The notes beneath the pieces were generated by a model, which was not told where the DNA came from, searched no databases, and worked only from the letters and a program-made list of their open reading frames with translations. The position numbers and the translations under genes were made by a program. Below are positions 25,074 to 34,560 of a stretch of DNA of 64,000 bases, one piece after another (position 1 is the first letter of the stretch; every line of letters starts with the position of its first letter). This DNA is from Echria macrotheca (lineage: Eukaryota; Ascomycota; Sordariomycetes; Sordariales; Schizotheciaceae), in assembly GCA_030411725.1 (NCBI GenBank), contig MU839829.1, forward strand, positions 1,116,001-1,180,000. The letters run 5' to 3'.

Positions 25074-26878
25074 ATGGATCCCTTCCGCAACCCGCCGCCC
25101 GACAGCCTGGCCGCCGCGCGGCTCCACGTCCAGGCTCTGACAGAATGCGGCCTGCCGCGCGAGGCATTGCTGCGCGCGCTGCTCGAGAACTACAGTCCCA
25201 GCGAAGGTATGGAACCTCGATGCCTGACACGGACGATCAAACCGCGCTGCCAGGATCCCCCAATTGACTAACTCTTGCGTAAGGCGACTCGGCCATGAAC
25301 TTGGACGCGACCTTCCCGCCGAGCCACCAGCTCGCGCAGCAACCACATCCCCAACAACCTCAGCAACAACAACCACAGCAGCAGCAGCAGCAGCCGCAGA
25401 CGCCGCAGCAGCCCGCCATGCAAGCCAAGACGAGTCAAGCGTACAACGCGCGGTTATCCGTGTCGACCACGAGCTCGCGCTCGTCGGGGAGGGCAAGCGT
25501 GCTGTCCACGGCGACGTCGCTCAGCTCGGTCTCGTCGGTCCCTTCGTCCCGAGACATGGCTCCATTCCCGCCGCCACCGCCGCCGTCGGCAACGTCCTCG
25601 GCCGCACCCTCGACCAAGAGCAGCAACCGCGGCACGTCGAAGCCCCAAGGCGCCTACTGGTGCACGTTTTGCGATGTCGCCTTCCAACGCAAGTTCGACT
25701 GGAAGAGGCACGAGGACGAGTTCCACGAGCGCTACAAACGCTACCCATGTCCCAACTGCAACCGCATCTTTTGGGGCGCCAATACATTCAATCAACATCA
25801 CAAGAACGCTCATGGCTGCACCACATGTCCACACGCCGACCGTGTCGTACAGTACACCCGGCGCAAGCAAGCATGGGCTTGCGGGTTCTGCGGGGGGTTT
25901 CTCGCCAGCCGGGACCGATATTTCGATCACGTCGCTCGCCACTACGAAGATGGCTGCACCAAGATGCACTGGAACCACTCGCTTGTCATCTACGGATTGT
26001 TGCACCAGCCCTACATTACACACGCCTGGAAGGAGCTCTATCCGTCTCTTTACGGCCATCTACCGCGCGAACAGCAGCCGGTGCTTGAATGGGACCCCAA
26101 GCTGACCGGACACGCTCAGGGTTTCCTGGAGGGCGAGAGCCCAGGGAAGCTGCAAGACCTCCTTGAATTCTTCAATGAAAGTACCGATGACCCCCGGTTC
26201 CTTGCCAATCTGGCGCTCTCCAGCGCCATCGTCCGACCCAGGACGACAGCCACCTCGTCAATGGTCTCAGAACTCCCAGGCACGCCAGTATCGCGCAGGA
26301 TATCCGAGCCTCCAAAGTCGACGGCCAAGATGCCGGTCGCGACGTCAAAGCACATGTCGGCGCCACAACCAGCCGGCGCCTTCCAGCAATTTGATAGCCA
26401 CGCCTTGATGAAGCAGCGATCCATGGCAGCCCCCAGCGCCTTTTCCAGTTCACAGATGCTGCATAGCCGATCCCAGGCCCAGCAGCCGCAACCTCAACAG
26501 CACCCGCAAGCACTCGAACAACACCAGCAGCACCATCAGCTCCATCCCAGCAACCCCTTCATGTCATCGTTTCCGCAGGCGATCATGGAGGCTCCCGAAC
26601 AAGAACATCCTTTCTTCATGACACAGTCGAGCGCCAGTCACATGCAGGCACACCAGGCACATCAAGCACAATTATCTCAGCACGCATTACACCGGCCACA
26701 GCAACCACCACAACATCAGCTCACGATCCCGACAATACCAGAAACGCTGTTTGAAGACTGGAGCAGTCTGACCACCACGGTGGTAGACGAGGCGGCCTTC
26801 TCGATCGCCGAGGGGTGGGAGACGGCCAGTCTGGACCTCAGGAGTCCTAGTCTCGGGACGGGAACTCCAGGCGGCTGA
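25074..26878 (+). CDS. C2H2 zinc-finger protein with polyglutamine N-terminus
   Basis: Probable DNA-binding regulator. Exons 25074-25206 and 25284-26878 give 575 residues, with a 77-base intron. Exon 1 codes a short conserved-looking helix (AARLHVQALTECGLPREALL). Residues 60-90 are glutamine-rich and a hexaproline run follows near residue 140. Three C2H2-like fingers lie in residues about 170-275: WCTFCDVAFQRKFDWKRH with EFH, PCPNCNRIFWGANTFNQHH with NAH, and ACGFCGGFLASRDRYFDH with RH. An aromatic segment follows (IYGLLHQPYITHAWKELYPSLYGH). The C-terminal 230 residues are again Gln/His/Ser rich, like fungal activation regions. The protein ends at TGA 26876-26878. The family is widespread in filamentous fungi. 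No specific target is claimed. Confidence 0.88.
25364..25412 (+). repeat. CAA/CAG microsatellite coding polyglutamine
   Basis: An imperfect run of CAA and CAG codons inside the C2H2 gene encodes the glutamine-rich N-terminal tract, interrupted by proline codons. It is a likely site of length polymorphism between strains. Confidence 0.75.
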
Positions 26879-27966
26879 AGAGACCCGTCGGATCGCATCC
26901 CAGCTGGCGGGCAAGCGGGGTGCGAGGCGGTCGCGCATGATGTGGGGATTCCGGGTTTGAAGGACGGTAGCGAAAAGCGGGACGATGCTGCCCGCCCCTC
27001 TTTTCTATCCTGTCCCTGGCTGGAACTGGCGCCATCTGTTCTCTCCTTTCGTCTCGTTACGCTGTGGGATATCCTCAAGGGCTTGGTTGCATTTTTAACT
27101 ATCCCCACTTAATGGGTAGCGGGTCTCATATATATATCATCATCACCTACGGGGATTTTCTTTTGTCTGGTCTGGACAAGTTAATTTCGCGCGCACTGTT
27201 TGGTAGACTCGGGGTTTCTGGGCGGGTTTTCAGGGGAGGGGGCAAAGGGTGGTGTCTTTTTGATCACACACAAGTAATGTCTTTTGTATATAAACGGTGT
27301 CGCGGCGGATGTGGGAAGGGGGGGTGGATGAGCGAGCCTCTTTTTTTTGTCCTCTCTGGGATGGGATGGGTATGGGTTTTGGGACTTTGGGAGCGATGGG
27401 GGATGTTGGATGGCAAGGTTTTGGAAGGGTATGGAAAAATGGGGGAGGGGAGGAGTCATGCTTGAATAACTACCTACCTAGGCTAGGTATATATCTTCTA
27501 GTAAGGTCTGTCTACCTAAGGTTTACCTTAATAGCCTCCTCAATCCACTCCTTTTTGACGGTCTAGTTCTACTTTCTGTCTCGTGTCATGTGCGGGGGAA
27601 ATGGGGGGGTGGAGGGGAAGGGTGAAGATCAGACGGGATGAGACGGCGATCCGTTGAACCGGATGACCAGTTACTGAATAATACTTTTAGATGTGATGTG
27701 ATGATGTGCGGAGAAGAGAAGAGCGACGGGACGATGGGCCTTTTTTCTATTTTTGGGAGGGGGAAGGGGTTCTAGAATGCGGAATGCGGGATGCGGGAAA
27801 CGGGAAAAGGGAAGGGAAGGGAGGGAAGGGACGGTACCCGAATCGGGATAGGATACGGTAGGGATGGGATGCGGATGGGATACACTTGGGAGATGGTGAG
27901 ACGAGACGAGACGGGAGGTCCACCAGCCCGCCTGCCCGGAGAGGGGAGGGAAGGGGAGACCAAACA

Positions 27967-27990
27967 AGACCAGACCAGACCAGACCAGAC
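27967..27990 (+). repeat. AGACC pentanucleotide microsatellite
   Basis: Four complete AGACC units plus a partial fifth, in a region already rich in short purine repeats. It is non-coding. Confidence 0.85.
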
Positions 27991-29292
27991 TGGTTACCTA
28001 CCTAGGTAGTTAGTTACCCCACGTTCCACACGTCTTTCTCTCTTCTTTCCAACAAGCATGCCGGGTGGAGAGGGATGCGAATGCTTTCTCTTCCCTCCTG
28101 CACTGACGTTTGGGATTTTGGGAGGGGTGTTTCGAAACATTTTTGGTGGGGGTGAGGGGGGGTGGGGGGAGTTGTACTTTTTTGTGTTTATTTTTGGTTG
28201 GTGATGACGCTTACTTTCTTCTTAGCGTTCGACTGACTGTCTGTCTTGGACTTTGTCGAGGATTCCGTCTTCTCTTTACTGTATACTACACAATTTTGTG
28301 GGGAAGGTGTACCTATCCTATACTATGTACTATGTACGGTTTACTGTACCCTAGTCTTTTTTCCCCCCCGAACGGAGGATGAGAAATATGGTTGGTTGGT
28401 CGGTTAGTTGTTGACAACTGGCGGTGAAAAGTTTTATCGTGGAAGGGAGCGAGTAGGTAGGGTGGGTAGACAAACCGTTGCCAATAATTCGTGAGTGGGA
28501 AAGGAAACAAAGCAGCAGGATTGTATAAGAGGAATCTCGTATCCGAGGAGGGATTGAGGACGGAAAAAAGTCAAAGGTTTGTTTGTGGAAGCTGAGTGGT
28601 CGGCATAGGACGTTCCAATCGCGTGTAAGTTTTGGGTTCTCTTGTTCTTATTGGGCTAAGTTTTTGACAACTCAAAGGTCGAAAGTCGAACTCTTCTGCC
28701 TTGCGCAATGTTTTGCCTGGGTACCTAAGGTTTCCACCTCCCACCAACCCCAAGACCTCCTGCAACCGTGCAAGTGCCGAGCATGCGTACCTACCTAGCC
28801 ATGTCCGGTGCGTAAACTGGTTGGCTGCCTTGCATTTCTCAGGGGTAACTCTCTAAAAAAGATTGGTTTTCTGACTCGCCAATGTGTGCCAAGTACAGAG
28901 GAGGCGCAGCCAGCCTTTTTTCCCCGCCAATCCCGCTTTGGTGCGATAGCCTTGCGTTGAACTGAAACGGTTTTGTTTCTCCTCAGGTGTGGCTGCTCCG
29001 TCAAAAACGGCGTGCGTGCGTCCCCCTCAGGTTGTTTCTCCCGCTTTCCCTCCTTCGGGTATATAGGCTGTTGTGAACGGATGGGTCGGATTGGATGGAA
29101 GGGCTGTTGTCAGCCGCAAGGGCCAAGGGTGCTTGACAGGCTGGCGGTTTGCAGGTGGCAGGTTGACATGGCTATGTAAGGGTGTGGGTAGTGTGGGTAG
29201 ATAGGGCTAGGACGTTTTGTTTCGTTTTACGTTGGTGTGGGTAGGTACCTAAGTATGTTGTATGTGCATTGCAGACGCGGCGCGTGGGTAGA

Positions 29293-29308
29293 TAGGTAGG
29301 TAGGTAGG
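29293..29308 (+). repeat. TAGG tetranucleotide repeat
   Basis: Four tandem TAGG units in intergenic DNA. It resembles the half-site of the TACCTAGGTA motif scattered through the window's spacers. Confidence 0.8.
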
Positions 29309-29965
29309 GCAGATGGGAATGTCCGAGACACCAAGGGGAGCCCTACGATGGAAGGGGGGATAGACGGACACAAGGTCCCGGCATGGATACTGCCACGACC
29401 TAGCCAGGCATCCCGTACATTCACTAGGCAGGTTACGGTAGGCTGGTAGCGTGTGTTCTGGGCGAAACTGAAAATAGACTGCTATCCTGGCCTCTCTCAC
29501 ATGCACGTTGTCGTCCACTCGTACGGAGATGGACGCCTGAGGTGTCGCGTGTGCGGTGGCTGGTGGCTCGATAACATGCACCTGAGACGTAGTCGCGATA
29601 CGAACGGCGGGGGACGTATGGGTGTTTGTTGTTGTTTGAAGAATATTTAGAATTGTCGTCGATGTGTCGCGGCATCTTGACCTGTCTGTCGACGAAAGAG
29701 GATAAGGTAGTCACCAGTCATGGCATCGAGAGGGATCGATGGTGGTCGGCGAGATTTGGTGTATATAAGCCGTCTTGTGTCGATTTGTCTTGTCTGATAT
29801 CACGTCGGTATTCTGAAAAATCAACACGGGCCTGCCTACTCTTCTACTCTTCCTGACTTGATCTGTACTTTTCATCCGGTGCAGAAATCATCACCAGACC
29901 TTGGACCAAAACAACCCCCAAACGGGAAACACAATCACATCCGAATTGATCCTCATCAAAGAAAA

Positions 29966-30166
29966 ATGAGCGGAAGCAACACCTCTCAGACCCACTCAGA
30001 CGACTACTACTCCTCCATCGGCCGCTGGCTCGACGAGAACTACGATGAGCAACCCTGGAGTCCGTACAACCCACGCAGTTCAAGCCATAACTCGGACCAG
30101 ACCAAGAGCAAGGGTGGGAAGGACAAGGGGAGCAAGTCGAAGAGCAATACGAAAGGGAAAATCTAG
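29966..30166 (+). CDS. possible small hydrophilic protein, unrecognised
   Basis: A 66-residue frame whose ATG sits in a strong context (aaagaaaaATGAGC) after an A-rich leader. The product is Ser/Asp/Tyr-rich in its first half (SDDYYSSIGRWLDENYDE) and Lys/Ser/Gly-rich in its second (KSKGGKDKGSKSKS). It has no signal peptide, cysteine or membrane segment. The composition and start context argue for a real small gene. The short length and lack of a recognised relative keep confidence low. It converges on the HTD2-like gene. Confidence 0.4.
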   Translation: MSGSNTSQTHSDDYYSSIGRWLDENYDEQPWSPYNPRSSSHNSDQTKSKGGKDKGSKSKSNTKGKI

Positions 30167-30435
30167 GATGCTGCAGAGGGTCAACTGATGTATGATATGG
30201 AGGTGTGTGCGAGTAGTTCTTATGTATGGTATGGTGCGTGGAACTTGCCGGTATAGGCCGTTGTACGATACTTGTCGCTGGAGAACGGGTTTGAACATCT
30301 GATTTGTTAGTCTGCGCCGGCGCGTATTTATCTAGTTATATCATCACATATCCCAATATTTGTGATTGTATCCAGTCAACACAGCTAGATTTCCAAAGCA
30401 ATACGCAACGAATATGCTGAAGTTCTGAGGAATTT

Positions 30436-31750
30436 CTAGATGTCAGGGTCATTCGTTGAGATGATATCTCCCCGCATACAAACCACCTCGCCCTTCTTCA
30501 CCAACACCTCATGACGGACCTCTCCTCTACCCGCCACCCTGTCCAGACTACTAGCAGGGCCACCAGCAGGAGTGTCAGCAGCTGTAATCCGATATGCTTC
30601 CTCCGCATAAACCGGAGCGGTGGCGCGGTACAACACCTCCCTCGCTTGTTGACCACTACTCTGCAGATTATCCCGCCAGTAGTCCAGCATGCAGATCAGA
30701 TTCAACGGCCCGTGGACAACCACGGCAGGGTGGCCCTCGACCTGTCTTGTCCAGGGGTCGTTGTAGTGGATCATGTGGGCATTGAAAGTCAGAGCCGAGA
30801 AGCGGAAGAGGCCAGCCGGGGACCAGACCAGATGGCGTTCAGGGGGCCCATCTGGGTCGTCTGGGCTGGGGAGGTCTTGGGCTGAGGACTTGGGGTAGGT
30901 TGCGGTGCGGATGCTGGTGAGCGGCTGTGTCGTTGCGGTCGTGGAGGACGGCGAGGAAAGAGGGTCCCTCGCTCGCTGGAAGATCCATGACCTGGTGCTG
31001 GAATTAGAACTGGATTGCTTCACTAGAAATTATCAGGAACAGGAGGAAGCAAAGCAAACCTCTGATCGACGATGGACAACCCCCTCTCGCCCCAAAACTG
31101 CTTCTCCACCTCGACGAGGATCATCTCGCTTCCCACGTCTGCCCGGCGCCTCTTTACAGTCGCGCTGACGAGCCGGGTGACTTCCTCGACACGCTCGCCC
31201 ACTCGCAGGGGCAGATCTGGCCATTGGATGCGGCCGCCGGCCCTAGAAAGCCTGTGTCAGCAATATTCTCTCACTTGTTTTCAATCTCCGCAGCATCCCA
31301 ATAACCCTGAAAATAAGGGGCGAAGGAGGAGGAAGGAGAAGAGGCAGAATGAACCTACCACATCCGCCTGGTAAACGGAGCAGGGGGGTTGAAGACACGG
31401 TCAGACCCGTCGGCGCCCAGATCTATCTCGAGCTCAGACGGGGTGAAGTAGACGAGATGGTAACCCGGGGGCAGCGGCGTCCCGACGGGAGGGGCTGTTC
31501 CGCGAGACACGTCCATGTCGGGCCATAGCTTTGCGCGTCCCAGTGTAAGGCTCAGCTTTTGGAGTTGGTTGCCGTCCAGAATTTGTTTGCGCACCACTGG
31601 CTTATTGACCAACGTGTGCTGTAGCTGCGAGGCGGCTTCGGCGGCTGTGAGAGCGGCTGTTACGATGGACCTCGAAGTCGTCGTGGGGTACCCGGAGATG
31701 CCGGCCGAGCTCGCAACTCTCTTGAACATGGTTCGTATGCTTGACATTGG
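30436..31750 (-). CDS. HTD2: mitochondrial 3-hydroxyacyl-thioester dehydratase (HTD2-like, hotdog fold)
   Basis: Predicted to dehydrate 3-hydroxyacyl thioesters in mitochondrial type-II fatty acid synthesis. Exons on the minus strand: 31359-31750, 31060-31242, 30436-30991, giving 376 residues from Met at 31750. That start gives an Arg/Ser-rich presequence (MSSIRTMFKRVASSAG) fit for mitochondrial import. Upstream in-frame Mets at 31759, 31789 and 31993 are possible. Family signatures are PPGYHLVYF, FNPPAPFTRRMWAGGRIQW (rejoined across intron 1), ILVEVEKQFW, RSWIFQ (rejoined across intron 2), FRFSALTFNAHMIHYN and VEGHPAVVVHGPL. The donor of intron 2 is GTTTGC. The usual Asp after HY in the hydratase motif appears as Asn here. 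The family is clear, the exact start is not. Confidence 0.87.
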
Positions 31751-32288
31751 GAGCATTACTGGGTGAAGTCTAAATATGGTCTGGGTCATTGATACGGTGG
31801 CATGGTTGAAGATGCGAGTCTGGTATTTGGGGTAAGAAAATGGATCTGTAGATAAGGTGAAGCCGACGCCCAAGTGGGGTACATGTCGAAGTAACGCCCA
31901 AGCAGATGTGAGAGCGCGACTGGTAGATGACTCTGCAATTCCCGACAAAAACAATTCGCGAGTTGGGAAAAATGTCAAATAGGTGTACCACAACTGGAAA
32001 TACTAGAATTTCTGTTTTGCATGGTTTTGTGTCTTTTTCAGTGTGGTTCTGATTCTTGGAAACAAACACTTCCCTGCCACTGGGCTTTTCGTTGTGTGGG
32101 GTCGGCAAACTTTGAATCAACTTTCCATACATGACTTGACTTAGGCGGAGAGAGCCAGAAGAAAAAAAATTCAAGAGGAAGAGTTCCCGAGGGGGGGTTT
32201 ATAGTCTGAGAATTGTGGGGCGGTGGATGTAGAGGGTGGAAGGGGGAAGGACCGAACGAGGAAGCGCCGTGTTGGAACACATGCCTAT
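31751..32288. other. upstream flank of HTD2-like gene and left flank of mobile element
   Basis: 538 bases that include the promoter of the HTD2-like gene (minus strand) and a G-run at 32190-32220. A translated extension of the HTD2 frame up to 31993 is open but unlikely to be used. No other gene is seen. Confidence 0.45.
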
Positions 32289-33377
32289 CTACCATGCAGG
32301 GGTGGGGGGGGTTTTAAACAGACTGTTGTAAGCGTTTTGGGAGTGGTAACAGACTGTTCACGCCTCCAACAGACTGTTCACACATCAACAGAGCCTTTAA
32401 AGCGGAATAGGGCCGAAATTGTGTTATCGGCCTAACAGATGTTTGGCCCAACAGGCCGGGGGCCAAAATATCTACCAAAACAGCAGTTAACACGAAATTT
32501 TTAACCATGCCCCAACAGCTTTTTGCCCAGAATAGTCTGCTAGGGGCTACTTATCAGTTTAAAGGCTGTTGCGAGGGCTGTTGCGAGGGCTGTTGCGAGG
32601 GCTGTTGCGAGGGCTGTTGCGAGGGCTGTTGCGAGGGCTGTTGCGAGGGCTGTTGCGAGGGCTGTTGGTTGCAAATACTGTTGGTTGTAAAAGCTGTTAG
32701 ATAGATAAGGTAGGCTGTTGCGTTGGTTGTTGCGTCGGTCGTTGCAAAGGCCGATGGGTAGGCTGTTGGTTATAAATACTGTTAGTTGTAATAGCTGTTG
32801 GGTTGGCTGTTGGGTAGGCTGTTGAGTACGTTGTTGGGTAGGCTGTTGCGTACGCTCTTGCAAAGGCTGTTGCAAAGGCTGATGAGCAGGTTGTTTGTTG
32901 TAAATACTGTTGGTTGCAACAGTTGTTGAGTAGGTAGGCTGTTACGTAGGCTGTTGTGTAGGCTGTTGGTGGTGTAGTTGTTGTGGGGGTTGTAGATAGG
33001 TTGTTAAGCATCAACTCCAGATGCCCTTAGTAAATTAAAAGAAATTGGGCTAAGTGGCTAAGCGGTAGTGCCGCGTAGTTTTTTTTTAAATATTTATCTT
33101 CTATTTCAACAGGTCTGCTGTTTAACTCCTCGCCGTGGCTTTTATGCCTACGTGCCTACCCTTTTGCTTTTGCCTCGCTTGCCTGAAGCCTTTTTTGTAG
33201 TTATAACAGCTGTTAGGCCCTTAACAGCTTTTAGAAGGAAAATTGGGGGTTGGCCAAAAATTTAGTACACTTGCCCAAATTATACTTACGAGAGATTTAA
33301 AGCACTGGCTATGTTGAGGCTCCAACAGTCTGTTTTGACCTCTGTTTAAAACCCCCCCCCCCACCCCTGCATGGTAG
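32289..33377. mobile_element. non-autonomous inverted-repeat element, long copy (about 1.09 kb)
   Basis: Both ends read CTACCATGCAGGGGTGGGG inward (32289 onward and the complement of 33377 backward), then a G-run, TTTTAAACAGA and copies of an AACAGACTGTT palindrome. If the outer TA at 32290-32291 and 33375-33376 is a duplicated target, the element proper is 32292-33374. Internally it is filled with CTGTTG hexamers, the 8-copy 12-bp array at 32564-32659, and looser TAGGCTGTTG repeats to 33000. No transposase-like frame exists, so it would have to be mobilised in trans. Its two subterminal regions differ from each other but each matches one end of the shorter copy at 33588-33887. No superfamily is assigned. 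The TA flank is compatible with Tc1/mariner but proves nothing. Confidence 0.75.
32564..32667 (+). repeat. 12-bp tandem array GGCTGTTGCGAG, eight units plus partial
   Basis: Eight perfect copies of GGCTGTTGCGAG (32564-32659) followed by GGCTGTTG. The unit is four codons long, so the frame beginning at 32507 reads GlyCysCysGlu eight times and the complement reads AlaLeuAlaThr. This is a side effect of the repeat rather than evidence of a protein. It lies inside the long mobile element. Confidence 0.95.
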
Positions 33378-33674
33378 GTAGGTACCTGGCGGAGATACGA
33401 CGCGTCCTTGCCGCGGGGAAGACCCATGGTGAAGGAGGACATGGTTGATTCATGGTTGTCTTCCTCAGGGCTGACTGATATCCTGACGGCACAGTCTCTG
33501 GTGTCACAGACGCCCGATATATCCAATGCGCCAACGATTCGAGCATCGAAATCAGAACGGGAGTACTAGCAGCTTGGTCAGGAACAACCTTGCAGGGGGG
33601 AGTTGGGGTTTCAACAGAGGTCAAACAGACTGTTGGGGTGTCAACATAGCCAGTGCTTTAAATCTCTCGTAAGT
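33284..33674. repeat. perfect 34-bp inverted repeat between the two elements
   Basis: Bases 33284-33317 are the exact reverse complement of 33641-33674 (arm core CATAGCCAGTGCTTTAAATC). The arms are the facing subterminal regions of the long and short element copies, separated by about 320 bases that include the element tips and 210 bases of unrelated spacer. Similarity continues imperfectly beyond the arms. Confidence 0.95.
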
Positions 33675-33887
33675 GTGATTTGGCGAACCCCCAACAATTT
33701 TCCTTCTAGAAGCTTTTGAGGGCCGAACAGCTGTTGGATGAATCGCTGTTGGATCCAACAGCTGTTAACGCGATAGCAGAATTTCAGCCCTTTACTACTT
33801 TTATTGCTCTGTTGAGGTGTGAACACTCTGTTGGCACACCCAAAACGCTTATAACAGTCTGTTAAAAACCCCCCCTTCCCTGCATGG
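33588..33887. mobile_element. non-autonomous element, 300-bp MITE-like copy in inverted orientation
   Basis: Left tip CCTTGCAGGGGGG and right tip CCCTGCATGG match the termini of the element at 32289-33377. The left subterminal part matches the right end of the long copy, and the right part (ATAAGCGTTTTGG on the complement) matches its left end. The copy is therefore the same family turned around and reduced to its ends, with no internal array. AACAGACTGTT-type palindromes lie 36 bases from the left tip and 24 from the right. No clear target duplication was found. Confidence 0.75.
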
Positions 33888-34296
33888 AAACAGGCCAGTG
33901 GAGTACAATCACAAGAACCCTGTTGTTTGATTATCCTTGAGTCTGAAATGTCTCTTCGCTACCGGTCCAAGATCCTACTGTGTAATCTGCCGACGGCGTA
34001 ATGCCAGCCTCTATAACCCAAACGCCTTAGATAAATCTGGTATCAAGCAGTGTATCCCTCCGTTGATGCCTCTCGTCCCATTCTACCTCGAAGTCCTGCC
34101 CCCAACATTAACCTGACACGCAATGATGCAGTACCGCTGCTTCGAGAATCCGTGTGCATCATGGCACAACCGTAATGATGCCAGACATGAATAATGCAAC
34201 CATTCCCAGGAAATACCATGCAATAGCGAAACCAAAAACCGACGTTCTCTCTTAATAAACCGACTTGGCGTGTATCCGAAACGGGGACGCAAAAGG
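33888..34296. other. spacer between element copy and small minus-strand gene
   Basis: About 400 bases without a supported gene. It is the probable 3' untranslated region of the small ORF at 34297-34560. Confidence 0.45.
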
Positions 34297-34560
34297 TCAA
34301 CTGTCGGCCTCGCCCTCGCCATAACCACCACCACCCCAGTCCATCTTCTCTTGCCGCCGCGCATTCGTATCCCGCTGGACCGCCTTGGCTTCTGCCGCCT
34401 TGATGGCCATGCACTCGTCGCACTTTTGCGCCTTGTTGGCCTTGCCGGGGCGTCCTGCCAGGTCGATCTTCCCGCAGTACTTGTGCGGTCGCACAGCGGT
34501 CCAGTTTGCCGGGGCCTGGACGTTTGTCGCCCTGGGGCGCTTGTCGTAGCTGTGCGTCAT
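34297..34560 (-). CDS. small Cys-containing hydrophilic protein, unrecognised
   Basis: A single-exon 87-residue frame. The product is basic at first (MTHSYDKRPRATNVQ), has HKYCGK and QKCDECMAIKAAEAKA in the middle, and ends in a Gly/Glu-rich tail. The three cysteines (C-x17-C-x2-C) could bind a metal together with a nearby His, but that is speculation. There is no signal peptide. Coding bias is GC-rich at third positions, unlike the flanking repeats, which supports a real gene. Confidence 0.55.
   Translation of the reverse strand: MTHSYDKRPRATNVQAPANWTAVRPHKYCGKIDLAGRPGKANKAQKCDECMAIKAAEAKAVQRDTNARRQEKMDWGGGGYGEGEADS

Larger units (their letters stand above)
26879..29965. other. sparse, base-skewed intergenic region
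   Basis: About 3.1 kb with no supported gene. The plus strand shows strong strand asymmetry: G-rich at 27200-27460 and 27590-27960 (runs such as GGGAAGGG and GGGATGGGATGCGGATGGG), then T-rich at 28100-28350. It holds the pentamer repeat at 27967-27990, a TAGG repeat at 29293-29308, an ACCTAGGT palindrome at 28000-28007 and many TACCTACC-type variants. The left end must contain the 3' untranslated region of the C2H2 gene. Confidence 0.5.

Noticed and set aside
32507..32704. Cys-rich (GCCE)n mini-protein in the repeat array
   Set aside because: It is the direct translation of a 12-bp satellite whose unit is a multiple of three. No start context or flanking domain.
33045..33090. tRNA-like A-box (TGGCTAAGCGG) and T-run inside the long element
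   Set aside because: No convincing B-box or cloverleaf could be formed, so neither a tRNA nor a tRNA-derived SINE is supported.
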